Part shown: positions 1-5,812 of the stretch, piece by piece
How positions within the stretch are numbered: the stretch's first letter is position 1
How the letters are laid out: the number at the start of each line of letters is the position of its first letter
NCBI GenBank assembly: GCA_964585225.1
Contig: CAZPCZ010000038.1
Span: 1 to 13,399, forward strand
From: CAZPCZ01 sp964585225
GTDB lineage: Bacteria > Patescibacteriota > Patescibacteriia > JACPHY01
Reading direction: 5' to 3'
Length of the DNA: 13,399 bases
Made by a program: the position numbers and the translations under genes
Notes under the pieces: generated by a model
Told to the model about the DNA's origin: nothing
Databases searched by the model: none
The model's input: the letters and a program-made list of their open reading frames with translations, nothing else

Positions 1-54
1 CGCCTGCGCGTTCCGAATTCTCGTGAGCATGTCTGCAATGGGATCGGTCATCAT
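1..54 (-). CDS. rpsH: 30S ribosomal protein S8, N-terminal fragment
   Basis: The first 18 codons of S8 run off the left edge of the window. The reading begins MMTDPIADMLTRIRNAQA, which matches the very conserved S8 start (TDPIADMLTRIRNA). S8 binds the central domain of 16S rRNA and in many bacteria represses its own operon. Two adjacent ATG codons (54-52 and 51-49) are possible starts; I chose the outer one because it has T at -1 like nearly all other starts here. No Shine-Dalgarno sequence is visible. It follows rpsN after a 140-base repeat-filled spacer, the usual spc-operon order. Confidence 0.93.
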   Translation of the reverse strand, partial: MMTDPIADMLTRIRNAQA

Positions 55-60
55 AGGGCT

Positions 61-187
61 TACGCCATCACGGATTCGCGGATGAGGTCGCGGATAGCGC
101 GGATACGCGGATCGAATCGCTCGTCCGCATCCGCGTCATCCGCATATCCGTGTATCCGCGAAGAATCCGCATATTCGTGATTACGCG
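61..187. repeat. Inverted GCGGAT/ATCCGC repeat filling the rpsN-rpsH spacer
   Basis: The spacer is built from short related units. Four GCGGAT copies lie in its left half and four ATCCGC copies in its right half, so the whole stretch can fold back on itself. The outer edges also pair (ATCACG at 67-72 with CGTGAT at 176-181). No gene, promoter or T-run terminator is visible. A close relative of this element lies upstream of rpsL at 12893-12996. Function unknown. Confidence 0.75.
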
Positions 188-194
188 TCAGCGC

Positions 195-389
195 TTACCA
201 GCTTGCTTTCTTGATGCCGGGGAGCTCGCCGTTGTTCGCGAGCTCGCGGAAGCAAATGCGACAGAGATCGAAATCGCGCAGGTACCCCCGCCGCCGACCA
301 CAACGCCAGCACCGACGGACAACCCGTGTGGAGTACTTCGGCTTCACCCGCGACCGTTGCGATTTGACTATCTGTGATGTCGTCGCCAT
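195..389 (-). CDS. rpsN: 30S ribosomal protein S14, zinc-binding short form
   Basis: This 64-residue protein is the short, zinc-binding type of S14, which helps assemble the 30S head. Cysteines 27, 30, 43 and 46 form two CxxC pairs (CWRC and CRIC), and the C-terminal half has the family wording GYLRDF, FRELANNGELPGIKKASW. The ATG at 389 is chosen because MATTSQIVKS fits known starts; a GTG six bases upstream (395) is possible. It follows rplE by 11 bases. No Shine-Dalgarno sequence is seen. The wording is close to what I recall from CPR bacteria. Confidence 0.96.
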   Translation of the reverse strand: MATTSQIVKSQRSRVKPKYSTRVVRRCWRCGRRRGYLRDFDLCRICFRELANNGELPGIKKASW

Positions 390-400
390 ATTCACTGATC

Positions 401-940
401 TTACTTTTCTCGAAATGGGACCCCGAGTGCCCGGAAGAGTGCGAGTCCGCGCTCCCGTGCTCCTGCGTTCGCCACGACCGTCACCTGCACGCCGTGGAGT
501 TGCTCGACCTCATCCGATCGAATCTCCGGGAACACGACGTGTTCGCGGAACCCAAGCGAGAGGTTTCCCTGCCGATCGACTGCGGTCGGCGGAATGCCGC
601 GGAAATCTCGGATGCGAGGGAGCGCGACGCGGATGAGCTTCTCAAGGAAATCCCACATGCGCTTTCCCCGAAGCGTCACCATCGCTCCGATCGGCATCCC
701 CTGCCGAATCTTGAACGATGCGATGGACTTCCGGGCGAGGGTGCGGACTGGGCGTTGGCCGGTCATGCGGAGCAACGATTGGGTGACCGTCTCAGCAATC
801 TTCGGATCGGTGATCGTCTTCCCCATCCCAACATTCACCACAATCTTTTTGGGACGCGGAACCGCCATCGGATTGGTGCATCCGAGGTCGGCCATGAGTC
901 GTGGGACGATCTCCTTCTGGTAGCGGTCCTTGAGGGTCAT
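401..940 (-). CDS. rplE: 50S ribosomal protein L5
   Basis: This 179-residue protein matches the usual L5 length. L5 binds 5S rRNA in the central protuberance and touches the P-site tRNA. Supporting motifs are IVVNVGMGKTITDPKI, TGQRPVRTLARKSIASFKIR, GMPIGAMVTLRGKRMWDFL and LALFRALGVPF. Its ATG overlaps the rplX stop as ATGA (937-940), a classic sign of coupled translation. It is one of only two visible starts in this window without T at -1, which fits initiation by a ribosome that has just terminated rather than by fresh loading. Confidence 0.98.
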   Translation of the reverse strand: MTLKDRYQKEIVPRLMADLGCTNPMAVPRPKKIVVNVGMGKTITDPKIAETVTQSLLRMTGQRPVRTLARKSIASFKIRQGMPIGAMVTLRGKRMWDFLEKLIRVALPRIRDFRGIPPTAVDRQGNLSLGFREHVVFPEIRSDEVEQLHGVQVTVVANAGARERGLALFRALGVPFREK

Positions 941-1248
941 GCGAAGGTTTGCTTACACTTCCTACACTCCCGTTCCTTTCGACCGTCGGTCAGAGCGCGC
1001 ACGCCCACCCGCGTCGGCTTCCCGCACTTCGGACAGACGAGCATCACGCGTGATGCGGGGAGCGGTGCGGGAAACTGCACGCGCTGACCCTTCTCCCCCT
1101 GACGGCGCGGGCGAAGGTGCTTCACGAGGAGGTTGAGTCCCTCGACGACGACCATTCCACGATCACGCACGACGCGGATGACTTTCCCGGTCTTCCCGCG
1201 ATCACGTCCAGCATGCATCTTCACGGTGTCACCTTTCTTGATGCGCAT
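937..1248 (-). CDS. rplX: 50S ribosomal protein L24 with zinc ribbon
   Basis: This is a 103-residue L24, an early assembly protein at the 5' end of 23S rRNA near the exit tunnel. The N-terminal KOW region reads IKKGDTVKMHAGRDRGKTGKV, followed by VVVEGLNLLVKHLRP. The C-terminal part carries CPKC (C72, C75) and CRKC (C95, C98), a four-cysteine zinc ribbon that many L24 proteins have and others have lost. It overlaps rplE by 4 bases. Its start lies just after a perfect 16-bp inverted repeat that fills the spacer from rplN. The bases before the ATG are pyrimidine-rich (CCCTCT), with no Shine-Dalgarno sequence. Confidence 0.97.
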   Translation of the reverse strand: MRIKKGDTVKMHAGRDRGKTGKVIRVVRDRGMVVVEGLNLLVKHLRPRRQGEKGQRVQFPAPLPASRVMLVCPKCGKPTRVGVRALTDGRKERECRKCKQTFA

Positions 1249-1253
1249 AGAGG

Positions 1254-1330
1254 GTACGAATGTACGAATCAGCTACGAATTTATGAATCCGGATATTCGT
1301 ACCATTCGTAAGAAATTCGTACATTCGTAC
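1254..1330. repeat. Perfect 16-bp inverted repeat filling the rplN-rplX spacer
   Basis: GTACGAATGTACGAAT at 1254-1269 is the exact reverse complement of 1315-1330. Each arm is two copies of an 8-base unit, GTACGAAT. Further degenerate copies (TACGAAT, ATTCGTA) sit in the loop, so the hairpin can extend inward. It begins directly at the rplN stop and ends 5 bases before the rplX start, so it is essentially the whole spacer. No T-run follows it, so an intrinsic terminator is unlikely. Confidence 0.9.
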
Positions 1331-1705
1331 TCATACCACTTCAGGGGCGAGCGAGATGATCTTCATGAACCCGCGAGATCGGAGCTCCCGTGCGATCGGT
1401 CCAAAGATACGCGTCCCCTTGGGATCTTTGGTCTTCTCGTCGATGATGACCACCGCGTTCTCATCGAATCGCACGTAGCTCCCATCGCCTCTCCGCTGCT
1501 CCTTCCGTGCCCGCACCAGCACCGCGCGGACGATATCACTCTTCTTCACCCCGCTATGCGGGGTCGCTTCCTTCACGACGCAGGTCACCACATCACCGAG
1601 CCGCGCGTACCGCTTCCCATGGCCACCCCCGAGCACGCGGATGCACTGGAGCTTCCGCGCTCCAGTATTATCGGCGCTCGCGAGCATGGTGCGGTGTTGA
1701 ATCAT
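1331..1705 (-). CDS. rplN: 50S ribosomal protein L14
   Basis: This 124-residue protein is full length for L14, which sits at the subunit interface and contacts 16S helix 14. Recognisable stretches are MIQHRTMLASADNTGARKLQ, IRVLGGGHGKRYARLGDVV, SGVKKSDIVRAVLVR, AVVIIDEKTKDPKGTRIFGP and GFMKIISLAPEVV. As usual it heads the spc cluster, directly after rpsQ. The mRNA before its ATG is a pyrimidine-rich tract instead of a Shine-Dalgarno sequence. The stop codon abuts the inverted repeat at 1254-1330. Confidence 0.98.
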   Translation of the reverse strand: MIQHRTMLASADNTGARKLQCIRVLGGGHGKRYARLGDVVTCVVKEATPHSGVKKSDIVRAVLVRARKEQRRGDGSYVRFDENAVVIIDEKTKDPKGTRIFGPIARELRSRGFMKIISLAPEVV

Positions 1706-1708
1706 ATC

Positions 1709-1755
1709 GAGGGAGTAGAGAGGTAAAAGGGGTAGAGGAGTAGGAGAAGTAGGGA
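1709..1755. repeat. Purine-rich GTAGAGG-like tract before rplN (pyrimidine-rich in mRNA)
   Basis: The plus strand here is almost only A and G with scattered T, made of variants of GGGGTAGAGG and GGAGTAG. The mRNA is therefore a long C/U-rich leader ending 4 bases before the rplN start. It contains CTCCT twice, which resembles the anti-Shine-Dalgarno tail itself and so cannot pair with it. Just upstream, the rpsQ end and spacer repeat AAGGCGTA several times. Confidence 0.65.
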
Positions 1756-1784
1756 CACGATGCCCGGCTACGCCTTTACGCCTT

Positions 1785-2051
1785 CTATACCTTTACGCCT
1801 TTCACAACCTCAACGAGGCGCCAGCGTTTCTCCTTTGAGATCGGTCGGCACTCCTCGAAGGTCACGCGGTCACCTACGTGCGTCGCCTCCTGCTCGTCGT
1901 GCACCTGGTACCGACGGCGCACCCGGAACGACTTCTTGTACTTCGGATGCCACTTCCATCGCTCAACGAGCACCACGCGCGTCTTCGACATCTTGTCGGA
2001 GACGACGATCCCTTCGAGACGACGGTGGATCTTTGCGGTAGGGATTGACAT
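1785..2051 (-). CDS. rpsQ: 30S ribosomal protein S17
   Basis: This 88-residue protein has the S17 OB-fold wording: RRLEGIVVSDKMSKTRVVLV, ERWKWHPKYKKSFRVRRRY, VHDEQEATHVGDRV and FEECRPISKEKRWRLVEVV. S17 is a primary binder of the 5' domain of 16S rRNA. I start it at the ATG at 2051 (MSIPTAKIHRR). The frame stays open for 17 codons upstream, but those codons lie in the repeat-derived sequence at the rpmC end and have no family match. It starts 16 bases after the rpmC stop. No Shine-Dalgarno sequence is seen (bases before the ATG: GCTCGTCT). Confidence 0.96.
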   Translation of the reverse strand: MSIPTAKIHRRLEGIVVSDKMSKTRVVLVERWKWHPKYKKSFRVRRRYQVHDEQEATHVGDRVTFEECRPISKEKRWRLVEVVKGVKV

Positions 2052-2067
2052 AGACGAGCTGCAAGCC

Positions 2068-2373
2068 TCAAGCCTGCCCCGACCGGAGCGTCGGGGCTGC
2101 AAGCTCCAAGCTATCCACGTTACGCGCGTCTCGCGCTTGTGATGTAGGGCTTCGCGCTTCGCGCTCGGCGCTCGGAGCTTGCGAACGGCGGTGCCGTTCG
2201 CTGAGCACGGTCAAGATGCGGGCGATCGCGCGCCGCGCTTGCCGAATCTCATGCACGTTCTTCAGCTCCCGCGCGCTCGCACGAAACCGGAGGTCCTCGA
2301 GGAGCGCTTGCTGCTCAGCAAGGATCGACCGGAGCTCGGCGTCGGGTTTCGAACGGATCGTTTGGGTATCCAT
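2068..2373 (-). CDS. rpmC: 50S ribosomal protein L29 with repeat-derived C-terminal tail
   Basis: Residues 1-60 are a normal L29: two helices with LRSILAEQQALLEDLRFRAS and HEIRQARRAIARILTVL. L29 sits beside the polypeptide exit tunnel and is part of the docking site for trigger factor and SRP. The frame then runs about 41 residues further than usual (101 in all, against roughly 60-70 for the family). That tail (SQAPSAEREARSPTSQ and onward) is encoded by palindromic, repeat-like DNA with two perfect hairpins. The tail has no recognisable domain and may be a by-product of the repeats having entered the gene end. The start is 5 bases after the rplP stop. Confidence 0.9.
   Translation of the reverse strand: MDTQTIRSKPDAELRSILAEQQALLEDLRFRASARELKNVHEIRQARRAIARILTVLSERHRRSQAPSAEREARSPTSQARDARNVDSLELAAPTLRSGQA
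2076..2097. repeat. 8-bp perfect hairpin in the rpmC tail
   Basis: GCCCCGAC (2076-2083) pairs perfectly with GTCGGGGC (2090-2097) around a 6-base loop. Near-direct repeats flank it: GCTGCAAGC occurs at 2058-2066 and again at 2096-2104, each followed by a CAAGCT-like echo. It lies within the last codons of rpmC and just upstream of the rpsQ start. No T-run follows on either strand. Confidence 0.8.
2181..2201. repeat. 9-bp perfect hairpin where the normal L29 ends
   Basis: GCGAACGGC (2181-2189) pairs perfectly with GCCGTTCGC (2193-2201) around a 3-base loop. It falls at about codons 58-65 of rpmC, exactly where the conserved L29 fold finishes and the odd tail begins. The neighbouring DNA (GCTTCGCGCTTCGCGCTCGGCGC-like) is itself repetitive. 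Confidence 0.8.
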
Positions 2374-2378
2374 AGACG

Positions 2379-2789
2379 TCAGCGTTCGACGAGTGTCGTC
2401 CGCAATGGGAGTTTGTGGCTGGCGAATCGGAGCGCCTCGCGCGCGAGCGCGGGATCGGCACCACCGATCTCAAAGAGGATCATGCCGGGACGAACGACCG
2501 CAACGTAGTGATCCACCCCACCCTTCCCGCCGCCCATCGGCACCTCGTTCCCCTTCGTCGTCACCGCGTGGTCGGGAAAGACGCGAATCCAGAGCTTCCC
2601 GCCTTTGTGCGTCGCTCTCGTGATGACCCGCCGCGCTGCTTCGATCTGTCGAGCGGTGACCCATGCGGACGTGATCGCCTTGAGCCCAACATCTCCGAAC
2701 GCGAGCGTGATCGTTCGCGTCGCGGGGTGTTCCGAGCGACCGCGGCCTTTCTGCATCTTGCGGTACTTGACCTTCCGGGGCATCAACAT
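2379..2789 (-). CDS. rplP: 50S ribosomal protein L16
   Basis: This 136-residue protein is full length for L16, which helps organise the A-site and peptidyl-transferase region. Motifs are MLMPRKVKYRKMQKGR, FGDVGLKAITSAWVTARQIEAARR, KLWIRVFPDHAVTTKGNEVPMGGGKGGVD and HKLPLRTTLVER. The ATG at 2789 (MLMP) is preferred to the one at 2783 because MLMP is the common start in related bacteria and it has T at -1. It follows rpsC by 20 bases of GGACGAG repeat. Confidence 0.97.
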   Translation of the reverse strand: MLMPRKVKYRKMQKGRGRSEHPATRTITLAFGDVGLKAITSAWVTARQIEAARRVITRATHKGGKLWIRVFPDHAVTTKGNEVPMGGGKGGVDHYVAVVRPGMILFEIGGADPALAREALRFASHKLPLRTTLVER

Positions 2790-2797
2790 AGACCGAA

Positions 2798-2866
2798 CGA
2801 GGACCAGGACTAGGACGAGGACACGCCCGGCTTCCGCTGTCCTTGTTCTCGTCCTCGTTCTCGTCC
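2798..2866. repeat. GGACGAG-type inverted repeat across the rpsC end and the rpsC-rplP spacer
   Basis: The left arm (2807-2822) and right arm (2851-2866) are complementary at 14 of 16 positions. Units have a 6-base period: GACCAG GACTAG GACGAG on the left, and GTCCTC GTTCTC on the right. The right arm encodes the last residues of S3 (RERGREQGQ). The left arm contains the rpsC stop codon and the spacer, so the repeat spans a gene boundary. Confidence 0.8.
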
Positions 2867-3508
2867 AAAGACCTCCCCGCGGTAGATCCAGGCCTTCACG
2901 CCAATCGCCCCGTAGATCGTCCGTGCGAACCCCTGGGCGTAGCTGATGTCCGCTCGAAGCGTATGGAGTGGAACCGAACCCCGCATCATCACCTCGCGCC
3001 GTGCGATCTCTGACCCATCGAGGCGGCCGGAGAGCTGCAGACGAACGCCAAGGCAGCCGGCCCGCTCGATCCGACCGACCGCCTGCCGCATCGTCCGTCG
3101 GAATGGAATACGCTTCTCGAGATCGGTGATGATCTGCTGGACGGCCACGTCTGCGTTGAGCGCGGCGCGCTCGACCTCGATGATGTTCACCTGGAGTGTG
3201 GGCGCCCCCTTCGCCACACCGAAGAATCGTTCCCGGAGCTCCCGCTTCAACCCCTCTGCGCCCTGACCACCGCGGCCGATGATGACGCCCGGCCGTGCGG
3301 CGTGGATCGTCACCGTCGCGGCGTTCGCGGACCGCTCGATGTCCACATCGGCGACACCGGCGTCACGAAAGCGCCGCCGGATGTCCTGACGGATGCGGAC
3401 ATCCTCCTGGAGGTACTTCCGGTACTGCTTGCCCGGCGCGAACCACCGCGACGTCCAGGTCGCGACGGTATTGAGTCGGAATGCCTTTGGATGGACTTTC
3501 TGCCCCAT
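2810..3508 (-). CDS. rpsC: 30S ribosomal protein S3
   Basis: This 232-residue protein has the S3 layout. The N-terminal MGQKVHPKAFRLN is followed by a KH RNA-binding domain with GVIIGRGGQG at about 74-83. The C-terminal domain reads RRTMRQAVGRIERAGCLGVR, then LSGRLDGSEIARRE and AWIYRGEVF. S3 lines the mRNA entry channel and has the helicase-related basic surface. The last 20 or so residues (GRERGREQGQRKPGVSSS) come from a 12-base repeat. The start is 2 bases after the rplV stop, so translation is probably coupled. Confidence 0.98.
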   Translation of the reverse strand: MGQKVHPKAFRLNTVATWTSRWFAPGKQYRKYLQEDVRIRQDIRRRFRDAGVADVDIERSANAATVTIHAARPGVIIGRGGQGAEGLKRELRERFFGVAKGAPTLQVNIIEVERAALNADVAVQQIITDLEKRIPFRRTMRQAVGRIERAGCLGVRLQLSGRLDGSEIARREVMMRGSVPLHTLRADISYAQGFARTIYGAIGVKAWIYRGEVFGRERGREQGQRKPGVSSS

Positions 3509-3510
3509 AC

Positions 3511-4116
3511 TTAGCGTTCGCCGGTGCGACGAGTGAAGAGGCGTTTGAAGAAACCGCCGGCACGCTTTCCGGATCGTGCATCCTCGTGCTCCTGGTGACG
3601 GTGCTTCCCTTTCCGTCGGACATCGAACGGTTCCTTCGTCTCTGGTGTGGTGCCCGTTGGCCGAAGTGGACCCGCAGCGTGCTCATGTGTGTCCGCTCGC
3701 GGCACCTTCGGCCGCTCGCTGAGGACCGCCGGTGCTGGCGTCGCCACTCTTCCCTCTTCCCTCTTCCCTCTTCCCTCTGTCGGTACTCGTTCCTCAAGCA
3801 CGATCGTGATGTGGCTCGATCGCTTCCGAATCGGCGCCGCGCGACCGAACGCCCGCGGACGGAAACGTTTCAACGTCGGTCCCTGATTGACGAGGATTTG
3901 ATGAACGAAGAGATTCCGACGATCCAGCTTCGCGTTGTGCTCCGCGTTCGCAATGGCGGATCGCAAGAGTTTTCGAATCGGTACCGTCGCGGCCTTCGGG
4001 AGGTGGTGCAGCTGCGCGTCTGCCTCGTCGACATCCATGCCCCGAATGAGATCCGAGACGAGTCGGACCTTCCGCGAGGACATCCGAAGATTCCGGAGGT
4101 GAGCGACGACCTGCAT
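3511..4116 (-). CDS. rplV: 50S ribosomal protein L22 with long C-terminal extension
   Basis: Residues 1 to about 110 are a complete L22: LRNLRMSSRKVRLVSDLIRG, SAIANAEHNAKLDRRNLFV and RFRPRAFGRAAPIRKRSSHI. L22 lines the exit tunnel, and its loop helps form the constriction and macrolide-response site. The frame continues for about 90 more residues (201 in all), rich in R, K, P and E and ending KRLFTRRTGER. The first part of this tail is coded by a heptamer microsatellite (3747-3778), so its frame depends on copy number. The stop is 2 bases from the rpsC start, which argues that the tail frame is the one in use. The start is 3 bases after the rpsS stop. Confidence 0.94.
   Translation of the reverse strand: MQVVAHLRNLRMSSRKVRLVSDLIRGMDVDEADAQLHHLPKAATVPIRKLLRSAIANAEHNAKLDRRNLFVHQILVNQGPTLKRFRPRAFGRAAPIRKRSSHITIVLEERVPTEGRGKREEGRVATPAPAVLSERPKVPRADTHEHAAGPLRPTGTTPETKEPFDVRRKGKHRHQEHEDARSGKRAGGFFKRLFTRRTGER
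3747..3778. repeat. Heptamer microsatellite (CTCTTCC, 4.6 copies) inside rplV
   Basis: Four exact copies of the 7-base unit CTCTTCC plus a further CTCT occupy 3747-3778 without interruption. Because 7 is not a multiple of 3, the unit is read in all three frames in turn (residues about 113-124, EGRGKREEGR). Gain or loss of one copy would shift the frame of the downstream 80-residue tail. Closely related heptamers occur in rplC and in the rplW-rplB spacer. Confidence 0.95.
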
Positions 4117-4119
4117 ACC

Positions 4120-4426
4120 TTATTTCTTCGCAGCGGGTGCCGCCGCTTCGGTGGCCGCCTTTGCGGCTTCCGCCTGCTTCGCCTCGAGGTCGCGCTGCAT
4201 CTTCCCGCCGTGGCGCCGGAACGTCCGCGTTGGCGCGAACTCCCCGAGTTTGTGGCCGACCATCTGTTCGCTGATCGTCACCGGGATGTGGATGCGACCG
4301 TTGTGCACCCCGAACGTGAACCCGATCATCGCCGGGGTCACCGTGGAGTCTCGCGACCACGTCCTGATGACGGTCTTATCGCCAACCCGAACTCGACTCA
4401 TCTTCTCGAGGAGCTTCGGATCGACG
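4120..4426 (-). CDS. rpsS: 30S ribosomal protein S19, start lost in assembly gap
   Basis: The visible frame begins at the gap edge with VDPKLLEKMSRVRVGDKTV and continues through IRTWSRDSTVTPAMIGFTF, HNGRIHIPVTISEQMVGH and KLGEFAPTRTFRRHGG. These are the hallmark S19 motifs. S19 sits in the 30S head and pairs with S13 at the A-site finger. The in-frame ATG at 4401 is internal: the eight codons before it match the family (E. coli has a comparable IDLHLLKK stretch), so roughly the first ten residues lie in the gap. The C-terminus carries an Ala/Lys-rich tail (AAKAATEAAAPAAKK), longer than the classical protein. Confidence 0.95.
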
Positions 4427-4526
4427 NNNNNNNNNNNNNNNNNNNNNNNNNNNNNNNNNNNNNNNNNNNNNNNNNNNNNNNNNNNNNNNNNNNNNNNNNN
4501 NNNNNNNNNNNNNNNNNNNNNNNNNN
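4427..4526. other. Assembly gap of 100 N
   Basis: Exactly 100 N bases break the sequence between rplB and rpsS. A round 100 is often a placeholder, so the true length is unknown. From the families, the missing DNA should hold the last few rplB codons, the rplB stop, a short spacer and about ten rpsS codons. Any protein frame read across the gap is artificial. Confidence 0.99.
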
Positions 4527-5332
4527 AGTTTATTGCTCCACTTCTTCGGATTCCGGGTCTTCACGCCGAGCGCCGGCTTTCCCCACGGCGTCACCGGACG
4601 ACGGAGTCCGATCGGGTTGTGCCCCTCCCCACCGCCGTGGCGGTGATCCACTGGGTTCATCGCCTTCCCGCGGACGCTCGGGCGCCAGCCGAGTCGCCGA
4701 TTCCGTCCGGCGCTCCCAATCCGCTGGAGGCGCGCGTCGGGATTCCCAACCTGTCCAATCGTCGCCGCGCAGGTTCGAGGGACGAGCCGAACCTCCCCAG
4801 ACGGGAGCTTCAGTTGGGCGTACGGGCCTTCGATCGCCATGAGCTGCACGGACGATCCGGCACCACGTGCGAGCTTCCCGCCCTGTCCGGGCTGGAGCTC
4901 GACCGCATGCACGTCCATCCCGATCGGAATCTTCTCGAGCGGGAGACGATTCCCGACGCGGATCGGCGCCGCATCACGCGACGCGACGACGGTCGCGCCG
5001 ACCTCGAGCGAGAGCGGTGCGATGATGTACGCCACGGCCCCATCGGGGTACTCGAGGAGCGCGAGCCGCGCGTTCCGATTCGGATCGTACTCGATTGCCT
5101 TGACGGTCGCCGGCACATCGTAGCGCGTCCGAAGGAAATCCACGATCCGAATGAACCGCGGGGCACCGCCGCCTCGGTGGCGCACGGTGATCACCCCACG
5201 CGCGTTCCGCCCCGCGTGCGCATGCCGTGCCACGATGAGCGACCGCTCGGGACGTTTCTTCGCGACGTCGCCTCGGATGATCGACGCCTTCCGTCGCCCG
5301 GCAATGTTCGATGTGTAGGTGATGAGCGGCAC
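4527..5332 (-). CDS. rplB: 50S ribosomal protein L2, C-terminus lost in assembly gap
   Basis: The visible 268 codons contain the OB and SH3-like L2 domains: GRNARGVITVRHRGGG, AIEYDPNRNARLALLEYPDG, YIIAPLSLEVG, KIPIGMDVHAVELQPGQGGK, RGAGSSVQLMA and NPVDHRHGGGEG. L2 is a primary 23S binder needed for subunit joining and peptidyl transfer. The conserved histidine loop (229-237) reads DHRHGGGEG, with Arg where Pro is usual. The sequence stops at KTRNPKKWSNKL, so only a few residues (an IIRRR-like end) are missing. The start is GTG at 5332. The spacer from rplW is repeat-filled. Confidence 0.96.
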
Positions 5333-5343
5333 AAGAAGTTACG

Positions 5344-5404
5344 AGTGATGAGTTATAAGTGATGAGTTGACGATCCCCTCTACCCTCTTCACTCTTCCCT
5401 CTTC
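5344..5404. repeat. Heptamer arrays in the rplW-rplB spacer
   Basis: Two kinds of 7-base unit lie side by side. AGTGATGAGTT occurs at 5344-5354 and again at 5358-5368, a 14-base (2 x 7) period. CCTCTTC, ACTCTTC, CCTCTTC follow at 5384-5404. The units run in opposite orientation (AGTGATG resembles the reverse complement of the CATCACT type), so the arms may pair loosely. No gene or terminator is visible here. Confidence 0.8.
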
Positions 5405-5409
5405 ACTTC

Positions 5410-5805
5410 CTACGTCTTCACGCCGAACGGGAGCTTCTCGCCCTCCTTGAGCGTCACGATGGCCTTCTTCACGCCGCTCCGCTGGCCGGCGATCTTTCCG
5501 TACCGTACGTGCTTGCCGGGGAGGCGAATGATGTGGACGCGCACCGGATGCACCCCGTATCGAGCAGCAACGTCACGTGCAATCGAAATCTTCTCAGCAT
5601 CTGGGGTGACGAGGAATGTGTACTGTCGTCGCTCCGCGAGCACGCTCGACTTCTCCGTGAGGTGCGGCCGCACGAGCACGCTCCGCCCCATCCGGGGACG
5701 AGCGCCTTGCGCGCTCGGAGACACGATCGCCTCCACCGGCTTCTGCGGAGCCGCGGCAGACGTTGAGGTGGATGTTGGTTCGGTTTTCCGCTTCCAGAGA
5801 GCCAT
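5410..5805 (-). CDS. rplW: 50S ribosomal protein L23 with N-terminal extension
   Basis: The L23 fold begins near residue 45 with VLVRPHLTEKSSVLAERRQY, then TFLVTPDAEKISIARDV, RYGVHPVRVHIIRLPGK and KKAIVTLKEGEKLPFG. L23 sits at the exit-tunnel mouth and anchors trigger factor and SRP. The 131-residue protein has a roughly 35-40 residue N-terminal extension rich in T, S, A and P, starting MALWKRKTEP. The ATG at 5805 is chosen because it lies 7 bases after the rplD stop; the frame stays open further upstream, but only inside rplD. No Shine-Dalgarno sequence is seen. Confidence 0.94.
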   Translation of the reverse strand: MALWKRKTEPTSTSTSAAAPQKPVEAIVSPSAQGARPRMGRSVLVRPHLTEKSSVLAERRQYTFLVTPDAEKISIARDVAARYGVHPVRVHIIRLPGKHVRYGKIAGQRSGVKKAIVTLKEGEKLPFGVKT

Positions 5806-5812
5806 ACCAATT

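Noticed and set aside
61..187. CRISPR array
   Set aside because: Units are 6-9 bases with no uniform repeats, no unique spacers of constant length, and no cas genes nearby.
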